Below are positions 37,540 to 47,804 of a stretch of DNA of 64,000 nucleotides, piece by piece (positions within the stretch are counted from its first letter, which is position 1; each line of letters opens with the position of its first letter). Location: contig DAYVGO010000057.1 of the NCBI GenBank assembly GCA_045399315.1, forward strand, positions 62,001 through 126,000, given 5' to 3'. The stretch is from Arsenophonus sp045399315 (lineage in GTDB: Bacteria; Pseudomonadota; Gammaproteobacteria; Enterobacterales; Enterobacteriaceae). The notes below the pieces were generated by a model. The model was given only the letters and a program-made list of their open reading frames with translations, was not told where the DNA came from and did no database searches. A program made the position numbers and the translations under genes.

Positions 37540-38130
37540 TTAGTCATCTTGATGCGGAAAAAGTGTATTATCGATTAGATCACATAAACAGTTAACTGTT
37601 AATAGGTGAACTTCTTGAATTCTGACACTTCTTTGCGAAGGTATCCGAATTTCTACATCCTGTGTGCCTAATAATCCGGCTAATTCTCCTCCATCATGGC
37701 CGGTTAAAGCCACAATAGTCATATCACGTGCTAGTGAAGCTTCAACCGCTTTTATCACCACGCGACTATCGCCTTTGGTTGCAATAGCAAGTAGTACGTC
37801 ACCGGATTGGCCTAATGCGCGTACTTGTTTAGCATACATTTCTGCGGGATTTTTCCCATTAGCAATCGAGGTAATAATGGCATTATCGGTATTAAGGCAT
37901 AAAGCGGGCAGACTCGGACGTTCTGTTTCAAATTGATTAATCATACTGGTGGCAAAGCGTTGTGCAATAATTGCTGAGCCACCACAGCCGCAACATAAAA
38001 TTTTATTACCATTTAGTAAGGCATGAACTATCATAACTGCTGCACGTGAAATAGCATCCGGTAATGCTTCTGCAGCGGCAATTTGTGTTTGAATACTTTC
38101 GGTAAAACAGGCTTTGATTTTCTCCAACAC
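37540..38130 (-). CDS. diaA: DiaA, DnaA initiator-associating factor
   Basis: SIS-domain tetramer that binds DnaA and promotes timely initiation at oriC. It has 196 residues, as in E. coli, with NKILCCGCGGSAIIAQRFATS, ATKGDSRVVIKAVEAS and the C-terminal IQEVHLLTVNCLCDLIDNTLF. It is followed by dolP and preceded by the remains of yraN. Intact. Confidence 0.96.
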   Translation of the reverse strand: MLEKIKACFTESIQTQIAAAEALPDAISRAAVMIVHALLNGNKILCCGCGGSAIIAQRFATSMINQFETERPSLPALCLNTDNAIITSIANGKNPAEMYAKQVRALGQSGDVLLAIATKGDSRVVIKAVEASLARDMTIVALTGHDGGELAGLLGTQDVEIRIPSQRSVRIQEVHLLTVNCLCDLIDNTLFPHQDD

Positions 38131-38142
38131 GTTAAGACCTAC

Positions 38143-38547
38143 TTACATATAATTAATGGATGGTGTCATAGTCACTGAAGGCATTGGGTAACCACTTAAA
38201 CTGATGCCGGTAATCGCACAAATGTCAAAACGACATAAAGCTATTTCTATGTTTTCATCATGTTTTAGCAGCCATAATTTCACCGTGGCAAGTAATTTTT
38301 TTCGTTTGCTTAAGGTTACTAACATTAGTGCATTACCAAAATTATCATGGTGACGAAAGCGTACTTCAACAAACACCTAAGTGGCTTGATCTTTCATAAT
38401 TAGATCAATTTCTCCAATCGGAAACCTCACATTGTGGCTGATAAATTGTAACCCATGCTGTTGTAAAAATTGTTTGGCTTTATATTCGAAGTGACGTCCT
38501 TGTATCCAAGATAAATTTGGCGATTTTAGTATAGTTGATTTCCTTAT
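38143..38547 (-). pseudogene. yraN: YraN (UPF0102 nuclease-fold) with an internal stop
   Basis: UPF0102 protein with a restriction-endonuclease-like fold. One frame carries WIQGRHFEYKAKQFLQQHGL, NVRFPIGEIDLIMKD, a TAG at 38377-38379, then directly VFVEVRFRHHDNFG (second half of the nuclease motif) and the C-terminus CRFDICAITG. The E. coli start region is missing and no ATG precedes the match. One nonsense codon and loss of the start make it non-functional. It lies between lpoA and diaA, as in E. coli. Confidence 0.85.
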
Positions 38548-38642
38548 CTGTAAGGTTAAAAATGCCGTTAAGGTGACATCTTAGTCACTATTTTACTCTA
38601 TTTTTATCTATTGGCTGATAAATTTTACTTTTAACTTCCAAT

Positions 38643-40313
38643 TTATTGAATCAATTGAACTTTTCCTTGTTCAAATTTCAACCATGGTAGGCTACGAAAA
38701 ATAACACAATTGTCATTATTTACAGTTAGTTTACCTGTAGCACCATTTAATTCAATATTATGTTGTTGTAATTGATTGAAATGATTAGCTAATAACCAGG
38801 CATCATTTCCCATACCGTAAAGCCAAATTAGCGAGTAATCTGTAGACTGCCGTTGCTTAGCTTGCGCCAGTAAAGCGGGACTGGCGCCTGCTAGCAAAGG
38901 GATTTCACTGAATTGCAAACCTTCCATTTCCAGATAATAATCGGTACTTAAATCTGTTTGATGACTACGTGAACTCGCATAAAGCACAGGCCGTGTGCGA
39001 CTATCGGTTGCTATATCTATCATGGGCTTAATCAACAATAATTCATCACTTGTGGCGACAATATACACTGCATCAATCTTATTTACTGGTGTATCATTGC
39101 TATTTGATGATTGTTGTTCGCCGAGCACAATGGGTATACCTGTCATAAGAATTCCTGTGCTTTGGCCAGTTCTGGCTTTTAGACTATTAATATCACCAAT
39201 GCTTTGTTTCTGTAACGGAGTTTGCTGCAATTTTTGCCAATCTTGAGCAAATATGTTTGTGATACGTTCACCAAAAGGGGAAGTAGGAATAAGGATCAAT
39301 GGTGTTTGTTTACCTTGTTTAGCAATATGGCGAGCGGCATTGACGGCTTCATCTTCAGGCAATAAAGAAAAGTAACAGACATTGTTTTTAAGCTGCATTT
39401 TATTACTATCTAATTCATTTAATGTCAATAGATTGAGTGAGGTCTCTATGTGAATAGCTTTGACAACATCCGGTTTTAATAATGGCCCGATGACTAACGT
39501 AATACCATCTTGCTCGGCTTGGCGAAGTAGTGATTCAATCGATTGAGTATTAGTATCATATACTTTAACCTGTTGATTATTAATAGGTACGCTGTCAATA
39601 ACTAGTGATGGGGATGGTGGATTGTTTTTCTGCGCTATGTTGCTGTTAGTAATTGAATCAATAATACTATGGACAGTATCATTATTTTGGCTATTTTGCA
39701 CAGCTGAACGGGTTGCTGCTGTCGGCGCGCTAGTTAATCTTTTTTCGGCATCAAGAAAACCTTGTAAAATAGCTTCCCCAAATATTTTGCCATTATTACT
39801 TAAAGGCAAAAATAAACCAATTTTGGGGTTGTTACTAATAGAAGATTGGTAATGACTTGTGTTAGTGCTGTCGGTGTAGTTTTAACACCTGGATTGGCTG
39901 GATAGTGTATTTTCTAGTCATTAAAAGCATTACGAAATGCCGCGGGATCACGGTAGTTATTCTGGTATAGATCAAGTAGATCAACCCTGCAGGACATTTT
40001 CATCTGCCTTCACAGCCAGTTTTTGAATTTGTTTGGCAGGCATACTATTTAACATTTGCAAATAATCATCAATATTTTTCTGATGATTCATCTGATCTTT
40101 TAATAATGGTTCTTGCGCGATGTAGGCACGTAAAATTTCGGTAGAGGGAGCATCAATAATTGATTGATAATGGCTAATTTCAGCGTCTGTCTGTATGGTT
40201 GTATCGGCAGTCGGTTCACTTTGATGTATTGAGGAGTGACATCCCACTAATAGAAGTGAGAATGTTATCGCTATACAAATCAAACCTTTTTTAACAAAAA
40301 TTGAAGAACACAT
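38643..40313 (-). pseudogene. lpoA: Broken LpoA (outer-membrane activator of PBP1A)
   Basis: LpoA is the outer-membrane lipoprotein that reaches through the wall to activate PBP1A. The lipoprotein signal (LLLVGC) and STEILRAYIAQEPLL, ADENVLQG are present, but about 105 residues of the TPR-like N-domain are deleted in frame. After LQG the frame shifts near 39980 (VDLLDLYQNNYRDP), TAG replaces Trp in FNDWK, and another shift near 39825 leads to PLSNNGKIFGEAILQGF. The C-terminal periplasmic-binding-like domain (38643-39809) is open to its end (WLKFEQGKVQLIQ). Clearly dead. Confidence 0.92.
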
Positions 40314-40410
40314 ACTTTGCTTTGTCCAGTGATGTATTTATCATTGCTCAATTTTAATTGGTTATTCGGAAGAAACCATTAATAAACCTAATCAATCTAT
40401 AGAGGTAGAG

Positions 40411-41274
40411 ATGGTATCAACGCTATATATTGTACCGACGCCTATTGGTAATTTGGACGATATCACTCTGCGTGCATTGCAGATCCTTAAGCAGGTAGAT
40501 CTTATTGCCGCCGAAGATACCCGGCGTACGGGTTTGCTATTACAGCACTTTGCTATTAATACTCGCATGATGTCTTTACATGATCATAATGAACAGCAGA
40601 AAACAGATCAATTAATTCCGCAATTAAAACAGGGACTAAGTATAGCGTTAGTTTCTGATGCCGGAACACCGCTAATTAATGATCCGGGTTATCATCTGGT
40701 GAAATGTTGTCACCAAGCGGGTATACGGGTAGTTCCTTTGCCGGGGCCCTGTGCAGCGATTACGGCGCTTTCCGCTGCCGGTATCGCCTCAGATCGCTTT
40801 TGTTATGAGGGATTTTTGCCTGCAAAAGATAAGAGTCGACAAGATGTATTACAAGGGCTAGCTAATGAATCTAGAACGCTTATTTTTTATGAATCACCTC
40901 ATCGTTTGCTAGACACATTAGCGGATATGGTCGCTATTTTAGGAGCTGAACGCTATATGGTCTTGGCACGAGAACTGACAAAAACGTGGGAATTAATCCA
41001 TGGTTTGCCAGTTGGAGAGCTACTTGATTGGGTAAAAGTTGATGAAAATCGCTATCGTGGCGAAATGGTATTAGTGGTTGAGGGCTATAGAGCTCGAAAA
41101 GACAGTAACGAAGCGGTTCCACCTTATGTGATAAAAACATTAGCCTTATTACAACAATCTTTACCCTTAAAAAAAGCGACCGCCATTACGGCAGAAATTT
41201 ATGGCTTAAAGAAAAATGCATTGTATAAACATGCCATTGAACAACAACAAAAATTTAATAATGCAAGCAAATAA
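40411..41274 (+). CDS. rsmI: RsmI, 16S rRNA C1402 2'-O-methyltransferase
   Basis: SAM-dependent tetrapyrrole-methylase-fold enzyme that modifies C1402 in the decoding centre. It has 287 residues (E. coli 286), with LYIVPTPIGNLDDITLRAL, AEDTRRTGLLLQHF, ALVSDAGTPLINDPGY and LPGPCAAITALSAAGI. It is divergent from lpoA, as in E. coli. Intact. Confidence 0.97.
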   Translation: MVSTLYIVPTPIGNLDDITLRALQILKQVDLIAAEDTRRTGLLLQHFAINTRMMSLHDHNEQQKTDQLIPQLKQGLSIALVSDAGTPLINDPGYHLVKCCHQAGIRVVPLPGPCAAITALSAAGIASDRFCYEGFLPAKDKSRQDVLQGLANESRTLIFYESPHRLLDTLADMVAILGAERYMVLARELTKTWELIHGLPVGELLDWVKVDENRYRGEMVLVVEGYRARKDSNEAVPPYVIKTLALLQQSLPLKKATAITAEIYGLKKNALYKHAIEQQQKFNNASK

Positions 41275-41342
41275 ATGGCAGGTTGGTGATGTGTGATAAA
41301 TAGCTATACAAATGTTAGTAAAATTCCTATAATTGCGTGTTT

Positions 41343-41716
<374 letters not shown>

Positions 41717-41721
41717 ACTTT

Positions 41722-41758
41722 AAAAACCCCATTGTGAGTAAACTTACAATGGGGTTTT
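41722..41758. terminator. Terminator after rnpB, probably bidirectional
   Basis: AAAACCCCATTGT (from 41722) and ACAATGGGGTTTT form a strong stem with a T-run on both strands. It ends rnpB on the + strand and would also stop the - strand dga-like operon. Confidence 0.9.
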
Positions 41759-41812
41759 GCTTTCTAATAATTTTAAGCGCAGTAAAATTAACTATTTATT
41801 ATCAGTAGTGCC

Positions 41813-42554
41813 TTACAAGCACTGTTTAGTCATTTCCAGTAATTTTTTGATGTCCTCAGGGCGTGTATTGCCGGTTTCTTTATCTATAATAGTGCTGTAA
41901 ATATGGGGAATAATTTTTTTTACGCCAGCACTTAATGCGATTTTTAAAATTTCCTGATAATTGTTTAAATCAATACCACCAGTAGGTTCAAGATAAAAAT
42001 CGCAGCTAGCACAAGTTTCCGCCACGACTTGATACTCTTGGCGATATTTTAACCCTTCCATATTAAAAAATTTCACTGAACTGGCACCCATATCTTTTAG
42101 CATGGCGATCGCTGTTTCAACCGGAACAATAGCGTCTGGATAATTTGAGCTTAGTGGCCCAGTCGAAATTTTTACTTTTCCGATTTCGCCTGTTGGCGAA
42201 ATAAGAGCATTAACGATAGTCTGATCTTAGCCTAATAACGCATGACTGGTTGCCGCACCAGTAAGTACCTGATTTACATGTTGAAGCTGAATAACTTTAG
42301 CAATTTGCAAAATCATATTTGATTGACTAGGATCACCAGCACCTAAACCGACAGAAAGTGCATTATCGATTTCATCAGCATATTTAGCTATATCTTCAAT
42401 AGCACTATTTAAGTCAGCATAGTTTTTTGATAACACATCAACAACGACACAAGTTTCAGCGGCTTGATAAATCTCTTTGGCATTTTGATGAGAGCCTGCT
42501 AGAACATTCAGACAAACACGATCTTGATAGAAATTAGGTGCTAATTGTTTTCAC
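41813..42554 (-). pseudogene. DgaF-like aldolase (KDPG-type), broken
   Basis: Relative of DgaF, the 2-dehydro-3-deoxy-phosphogluconate aldolase of D-glucosaminate catabolism (EF_0839-type). The full protein is readable: NFYQDRVCLNVLAGSHQNA, DNALSVGLGAGDPSQS, HVNQVLTGAATSHALLG, then TAA at 42227-42229 where DgaF has Gln, then ISPTGEIGKVKISTGPLSS, FYLEPTGGIDLNNY and IIPHIYSTIIDKETGNTRP. Near the start GTG AAAA CAATTAG needs one A fewer to read KQLAPNF. So one frameshift and one stop break an otherwise well-preserved gene of about 247 codons. Starts at the dgaE-like stop (TAATGTG). Confidence 0.88.
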
Positions 42555-42555
42555 A

Positions 42556-43671
42556 TTATTTGACTCCAGTAACAACTTGGCGTATACGTGATACAATTGT
42601 TTTCGGTTGTTCGTTAGTAACACTACGGATATCGGCTTGAACTTTGCCTTTGTTGGCTTTATATTCGCGGAAATAGATAGCGGTATCACCTTGTTTCAAT
42701 TCTGACATTATGGCATAAGGTGGTTTTACCGATGGCTTTTTCATTCAAGCTCATTTCTGCTCGAGCGTTACTGCGACCCGCCGCATCCCAAACGATCCGG
42801 GCTTCGATGCCTTTGATTTGCTTAAGATCATTGATAAAGTTAGACATCCGCTCAACCATCTGTTGGCCGGTTTCTTTCTTGGCAGTAAGATAGATTTCAA
42901 TAGCCAGTGTTAGGCCTAAAATACACTCTTTACCAACTTTCATGTTACGGCCAATGCCTGCTTTGTTGTTTAATCCACTCAACATATTGATGTTTACCAA
43001 TGACTAGCCCGCTAATTGGGCCTTCAATTACTTTGGCGCCACTATAGATCACTCATTCAGCGCCATCTTAATAATAAACCAGCAAATCTTCTTCTGCAGC
43101 TACATCGACAATTAAAGGGATGTTATTTTTTTAGCAACCTGCGCCGCTTCTTTTACCGTTAACATACTTTTTTGTAAGGTATGATACGATTTAACATACA
43201 GAATAGCCGCGGTGTGATCAGTAATTTTCGCGGCAATTTGGGCAGCACTACACTCATTGGCATAACCGGCTTCGACAACTTCACCGTCACCAAGTACTAC
43301 TATGATATCGATCGGGGCGCCATAATTAACGTTATGCCCTTTTCGAATGATAATTTCACGGGCAACTTGTTGAGGAAAAGTGTGAAGATTATAAAGTAAA
43401 TCCGTATTGTCTTTTACAATTACAGCCGCGACGGATTGGGCAATTCCTGCTGAGGCACAAGAAACAACAACCGTATTTTCCACCTTCAAGTAGTTTGACA
43501 ATATACTGGCTCGTTTTATTTACCGGATCTTTAATTTCAAAGTAATGATTAAGACCATAGCCGACACGTTCTATGACTTCAGTTTTAGGGGTTGAAACAC
43601 CCCGGTATTGTCATGCGACCGGAGGCGTTAATAACATTTTTGAGTTGATATTGTTCATAAATCGATTGCAT
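42556..43671 (-). pseudogene. DgaE-like PLP-dependent ammonia-lyase (SelA-related), broken
   Basis: Relative of DgaE, the pyridoxal-phosphate D-glucosaminate-6-phosphate ammonia-lyase (SelA-related family). The start MQSIYEQYQLKNVINASGRM at 43671 is followed by a frameshift near 43600 (VSTPKTEVIERVGYGLNHYF). A further shift near 43490 leads to VENTVVVSCASAGIAQSVAA. The PLP lysine motif VIYSGAK survives near 43035 but behind a TGA. Other pieces are MKVGKECILGLTLAIEIYL, WDAAGRSNARAEM and AIYFREYKANKGKVQADIRS. At least four frameshifts plus stops. Confidence 0.88.
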
Positions 43672-44794
43672 ATTCAGACTCACTTTCTGTGGAAACAATT
43701 TCTTTACCACCAACAATGGCAATAACAGGAACAAACTTATGGGTGCCAAAGCGTACTTCACCTTCTGTGTCAGAAAGTTGCGTATGCTCTTCGTTTGAGA
43801 TCAAAGATAGTGAAGTTTGCATCCATACCAATGTCCAGATAGCCCTTACCTTTCAAATGAAGCAGATCGGCGGCTTTTTTAGTGACACAATCTATGATTT
43901 GTTTTATTGAGAATCCCATACATAGAAATTTGGTCATGACAAAGCCAGGCTATAAACCGGGCCATTGATACGGTTTTTATGGTAAATATCGGAGCTAATG
44001 ATATCGGGATAAGTACCAATGCGCATGGCTTGTTCAGCGAATTTAAAGCTAAAACTTTCACCACCGTGACCGACATCCAGGATCACTCCACGGGCAAGTG
44101 CGCGTTGAATAGATGGTTTTAAATTACCCTTGTCATCAAGAATACGATTAGGCTTACCATTAAAACAGTGGGTGATAATATCGCCTTTGGTTAACAAATC
44201 GGCAATATCATAAAGATTAGTTGGATTATTGCCAATATGCACCATCAAAGGTAAGCCGCTTTTTTTCTGCATTGCTTTTGCTTTAATAAAAAAAATTATA
44301 CCATTTTTACCGACCACACTTTTGCTCATGCGTGCTTTTATCCCGACAATGAAGTCTGGATGATCATCTATAGCTTTTTGTAAACAGGCTTCGTCAATTT
44401 GCTGCATGTCGGCTAATTCATTTTGGGCAATGATACCTGTTTTAGCGATATTGAGCAGTGAATAAACATTGGTCTTGACTTTACGTGTAATGGCAAAAAA
44501 GTGTTCGATATCGTCAGCACCAACACTACCTGCATCCACCAGTGTAGTAACCCCGTAGGATACGTCAGCTAAATCGGGATCATGGAAGTAAATCGGCGAT
44601 TCGGGATAACAATGGCTATGGATATCGATCCAACCAGCACTGATATAAAGTTGGCCTTTTAGATTAATCGTTTTGGTTGCTTATTATTCTTTAGCAGCGT
44701 CTGGACCAATGGTAATAATTTTGCTATCACGCACTAAGATATAAACGATCTGGTCGTTGATGAGTTTCCTTTGTTTGGTAATGAGATCGTTCAT
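43655..44794 (-). pseudogene. Amidohydrolase/deacetylase of the DUF4310-system cluster, broken
   Basis: Metal-dependent amidohydrolase of the EF_0837 type, always near the DgaE/DgaF-like genes in such clusters. ATG 44794 opens MNDLITKQRKLINDQIVYIL; two adjacent TAA codons follow near 44690. The metal motif WIDIHSHCYPE and GVTTLVDAGSVGADD read through into a long open part (LPLMVHIGNNP, DIITHCFNGK, ILDVGHGGESFSF, SSDIYHKN). After SLALS the frame breaks several times and the C-terminus EYAIDL ends at 43655, overlapping the dgaE-like start by 17 bp. The substrate is unknown. Confidence 0.85.
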
Positions 44795-44817
44795 AATAAC
44801 CTTATTTGCTTGCTAAT

Positions 44818-45468
44818 TTAGACGGTGATGGGGAAGAAATAACCCAGTATCCATCGTGTCGAGGATTGCTCCGTCGGCAATCGGTTTTTTCCAGATATAA
44901 AAAAGTAGCGAACCAATTAGAGAACCAATACCTATAGGAATGATGCTGCCTTGCCGCTAAAATGATCAAGGGGCCTAAGAATCGACCAGAGGTGTTACCT
45001 GCACCCATTATGCATGTCAGCACCGAAAGTAGAATTAGTTTGTCCAACGGTAAATTTGCGGACAAAAATAATGATGTATCCAATAACAATACCTAATACT
45101 AAGCCGGTCATTATTGATGCCCAGAAATTGGTTACCAAAAAGTCTATGCCGCTGGCAAGCAATAGTGCCGGTACACCCTAAACCAAGGCCGGTTTGCAAA
45201 GCACCACAATATCCAGGATCCCTACCAGTGAACTTTCAATGATCCGCGTAAATAGGAAACTAGCACCGAATGCGGCGACTGCACCAAAAACACCGATATC
45301 GAGACCAAAACGTAGCATAGCAACGAAGGCAACTTCGTTGAAAACACCAAAGCCATAAACGACATACATATGGGTTCGGGCAAAGATGCCAGCGGACAGT
45401 AGTCCAACGAACAGAGGGAATGACGACTCGGCATCCCAAAAATCTTTTTTATTGATTTCAGTTGTTAT
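44818..45468 (-). pseudogene. DUF4310-family membrane protein, broken
   Basis: Polytopic membrane protein of the EF_0833 type (DUF4310), thought to be part of an uncharacterised transporter. Clean part: INKKDFWDAESSFPLFVGLL, MYVVYGFGVFNEVAFVAML, FGAVAAFGASFLFTRII. The expected start codon reads ATA (45468-45466), 7 bases after GGAG and 2 bases past the DUF4311 stop. Frameshifts follow near 45210, 45015 and later (AGNTSGRFLGPLIIL, GALLFYIWKKPI-like). Ends ITV-stop at 44818. No product expected. Confidence 0.82.
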
Positions 45469-45470
45469 AA

Positions 45471-46259
45471 TTATTCTCCACTCATCGTTTGGTGGATATG
45501 TTGCAACCAGTTTGGTGCACTGAGGTGGAAAGATTCGAGTATTTTGATATCAAATCCGCGGAAGAAGACGCTAAGCACGAACAATAAGATCATAGCAGCC
45601 ATCATAGTACGAGTGATTTTTGTCCAGCCACTATCATCAACACCTTTACGATTAAGATCCCAAACACAAGACCTGGAATGGCGTTGCCCATAATAAGTTG
45701 GACACAACCACCAAACAACGTTGCACAGAAACCTGAGCGACGGCCTGCATCCATGGCGGCTAACCAGAAGATGACGGGCATGACGGTTTCTACTAATAAA
45801 TTGGCCGCAGGAACTAAGATTTTAATTGCCGTGGTTGTAATGCAGCAGGGACGGCAGAAACAGTTTTATTTAAGAAGGCAACGAGTAACGCACCGATCAT
45901 GGCACAGGCAATGGCCATTTTTTCGGATTATGCATCGTTTCTGTAATATTGCGATTTTTGATCATTAAAACCGCGTTATCCCAGTTGGGAATAATTTGGT
46001 GATCAATATTTTGTGTAAAAGTACTAGCAGCAACTGATGATGTCCAAGAGTTGAAGAAAAAACCTAAGCCGAATGAAAAGTGAGAAGCAGGATCACCTTC
46101 ACAGGAATTTAATTCGCCTAATGTACGAAAAGCATCCATACCTTGAACAGTAGGTGCGGGAAACATACGAGCCGCAGCTGCACCGAGGTCAAAACCGCAT
46201 AAGTCACCGATAATTAGGGACATGCCAAGTATTTCTAAAAAAGACGTTGTCTCGCCCAT
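45471..46259 (-). pseudogene. DUF4311-family membrane protein, broken
   Basis: Membrane protein of the EF_0832 type (DUF4311), partner of DUF4310. N-terminal 120 residues are open: ETTSFLEILGMSLIIGDL, FDLGAAAARMFPAPTVQGM, GLGFFFNSWTSSVAASTF, TETMHNPKK. The frame is lost near 45910, reads on in other frames as a hydrophobic part (AMIGALLVAFLNKTVS, VPAANLLVETVMPVIFWLAA, CVQLIMGNAIPGLVFGI), and returns near 45640 as KGVDDSGWTKITRTMM to the end HQTMSGE. Several frameshifts. Confidence 0.83.
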
Positions 46260-46286
46260 GACGTTTTCTCCAAGTCAAGATAACGA

Positions 46287-46585
46287 TTATTCATTGGTAA
46301 AAGTGATTTCTTTAACATTTAGCAAGGTAGTATCTAACGAAACATCTAAAACAACAGAGAAATATTCACGCTTGCTGGGTAAAAATAAGAAAAGAAACCT
46401 TTCTGTTGTCGTTTTTACTTTGGCACTGATAACTGTGATGTCTTTAGGTTCGATACGTAGTAGAATGTTATCAGTGTTTTTTAGTATCTTACGTTGAATT
46501 GAACTTAGCGTATCAGCCAGTGCTTTTTGTCGAGTATGCCTTGACCACTAACGCGTACAGATGTTTCCATTTTCTGTTTCATCAT
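46287..46585 (-). pseudogene. DUF4312-family protein, single frameshift in an A-run
   Basis: Small EF_0831-type (DUF4312) protein of about 98 residues from the same cluster. From ATG 46585 it reads MMKQKMETSVRVSGQGILDK and then meets a run of five A (46528-46524). With six A the frame would continue KALADTLSSIQRKILKNTD, IEPKDITVISAKVK, ERFLFLFLPSKREYFSVV to NVKEITFTNE-stop, which is entirely open. One homopolymer deletion is the only defect. Start overlaps the stop of the SFCGS gene. Confidence 0.82.
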
Positions 46586-46947
46586 GTATTGCCATGTTTC
46601 TTATTAAATGCTTTGACTAAACGTTTGCCTAACTCTTCTTTATCCATAAAACCAAATCCCAGTACAGTACAGCCTTCGGCAATAGCTGTTTCGCCTTCTT
46701 CAATAGAACGCATACCATAACGTGCTTTATAACCATACTTAGTTTGTGCAGTGATGGCACCAGCACCGCCACTACCACAAAAGGAGATACCTAAGTCTGC
46801 ATTATGCTCTTTCATCACGTCGCCTAACTTCATATCCGCGGCAACTCCTGGAATAACAGTTGCTTTGCCGCTGGCAGCTTCAACACCGGCAGCTACTTTT
46901 TGTCCTTTGCCTAAACGATCACCAATAACGACATGGATCTGTTTCAT
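46582..46947 (-). CDS. Glycine-rich SFCGS-family protein
   Basis: Member of the small glycine-rich SFCGS family (EF_0830/AHA_3911 type), known only from this kind of cluster and of unknown function. It has 121 residues, is full length and intact. Motifs: IHVVIGDRLGKGQKVAAGVE near the start, PGVAADMKLGDVMKEH, then ISFCGSGGAGAITAQTKYGY, and ARYGMRSIEEGETAIAEG. It resembles phosphocarrier-like or nucleotide-binding small folds only superficially. It lies 14 bp after the PRD gene and overlaps DUF4312. Confidence 0.9.
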   Translation of the reverse strand: MKQIHVVIGDRLGKGQKVAAGVEAASGKATVIPGVAADMKLGDVMKEHNADLGISFCGSGGAGAITAQTKYGYKARYGMRSIEEGETAIAEGCTVLGFGFMDKEELGKRLVKAFNKKHGNT

Positions 46948-46961
46948 ATTTAATTCTCCTA

Positions 46962-47306
46962 TTATCTTTGAGGATTAGAACGTGCTACTTCAAAATGAAC
47001 TGAGATTAGATAAGCTTCTTCGTAAGCCAGGCCAGGCAAGGTATTAACAACTTTTTCGGCCAAGGTAATTGATTCAGGGGATATTTCCTCAAAGAGTGAC
47101 ACATCCACTTCAGGCAGCTGCTCACCTGTTTTAGCCCTCTCTACCATAGCTTTTACGTGAGAACGTAGCATCTGTTGTTGGACTTTAGTTGTATGCACCC
47201 CTTCAGTTCTTAACCAGCCATCAATAATAGAAATTAGTTCATTGGTGGTAGTCTCTACATCGAGGTTATCTTTTGCGACATTAAAAACAATTGAGGATTG
47301 ACTCAT
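46962..47306 (-). CDS. PRD-domain protein of the SFCGS cluster
   Basis: Free-standing PTS-regulation-domain protein (EF_0829/AHA_3910 type), 114 residues, intact. PRDs are usually parts of BglG/LevR-type regulators that are phosphorylated on histidines; here the domain stands alone, with QQQMLRSHVKAMVERAKTGE, SITLAEKVVNTLPGLAYEEA and LISVHFEVARSN. It is the first gene of the operon, preceded by about 500 bp of non-coding sequence. Function not established; perhaps a regulatory subunit of the transporter. Confidence 0.88.
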   Translation of the reverse strand: MSQSSIVFNVAKDNLDVETTTNELISIIDGWLRTEGVHTTKVQQQMLRSHVKAMVERAKTGEQLPEVDVSLFEEISPESITLAEKVVNTLPGLAYEEAYLISVHFEVARSNPQR

Positions 47307-47804
47307 AAAATTTCGCTATCCCATTTGAAAAGTTAATATAAAACCAGTCGGTCTTTTGCTATTGTTAATAACTTTAGTTCTTTCCAGTATGGTTTTGGAA
47401 AGGGAACATTTCCACTTTAAACTGGCAAATATCTGGAAAAATAAAGATAAAAATAACGAATTAATTTTAATCAAACTGGAAATTTAGCCAAATTTAAGAC
47501 TGATTTTTATTCATTTTATGGTTATTAAACTAGTTTATTCTTTATTATTTTATTTTATTTTATATCAATAACTTATATAATAAAAAGTTGATAAAATAGC
47601 TGTTGATCAATGGAAGTTTTTAAGTGGAAATATAGTCTGGTAAAAAATAATGGTTTTCTGGAAGTTTAAATTGTCAATTTAAAACAAACTATAACTTAGT
47701 GACTTGTAATAAGTTGAAAAAGTTACTTGTCATTATGATAATGATTACTAAAAATCGCATTTTTAGCTTATTATTTCCACTTTTCCACTATTAAGTGGAA
47801 ATGA
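47307..47804. other. 498-bp control region between the cluster and its regulator
   Basis: AT-rich, no reading frame. Both the regulator gene and the PRD-SFCGS operon run on the - strand, so this is the operon promoter region and the 3' flank of the regulator. It holds four exact copies of a 10-bp motif, listed next. No sigma-54 type GG-N10-GC element was seen at a convincing place. Confidence 0.65.
47408..47802. repeat. Four copies of ATTTCCACTT, two in each orientation
   Basis: ATTTCCACTT occurs at 47408-47417 and 47773-47782, and its reverse complement AAGTGGAAAT at 47622-47631 and 47793-47802. The last two copies form a perfect inverted repeat with a 10-base spacer. Spacing is irregular, so this is not a tandem array; it looks like operator sites for a DNA-binding regulator of the adjacent operon. 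Confidence 0.6.

Noticed and set aside
47408..47802. The repeated 10-mer as a CRISPR or as insertion-sequence ends
   Set aside because: Copies are only 10 bp, in both orientations and irregularly spaced (about 214, 151 and 20 bp), with no transposase or cas gene nearby.
47307..47804. A sigma-54 promoter upstream of the PRD-SFCGS operon
   Set aside because: Several TGGAAA and CTGGCA pieces occur, but none has the invariant GG-N10-GC spacing on the operon strand.
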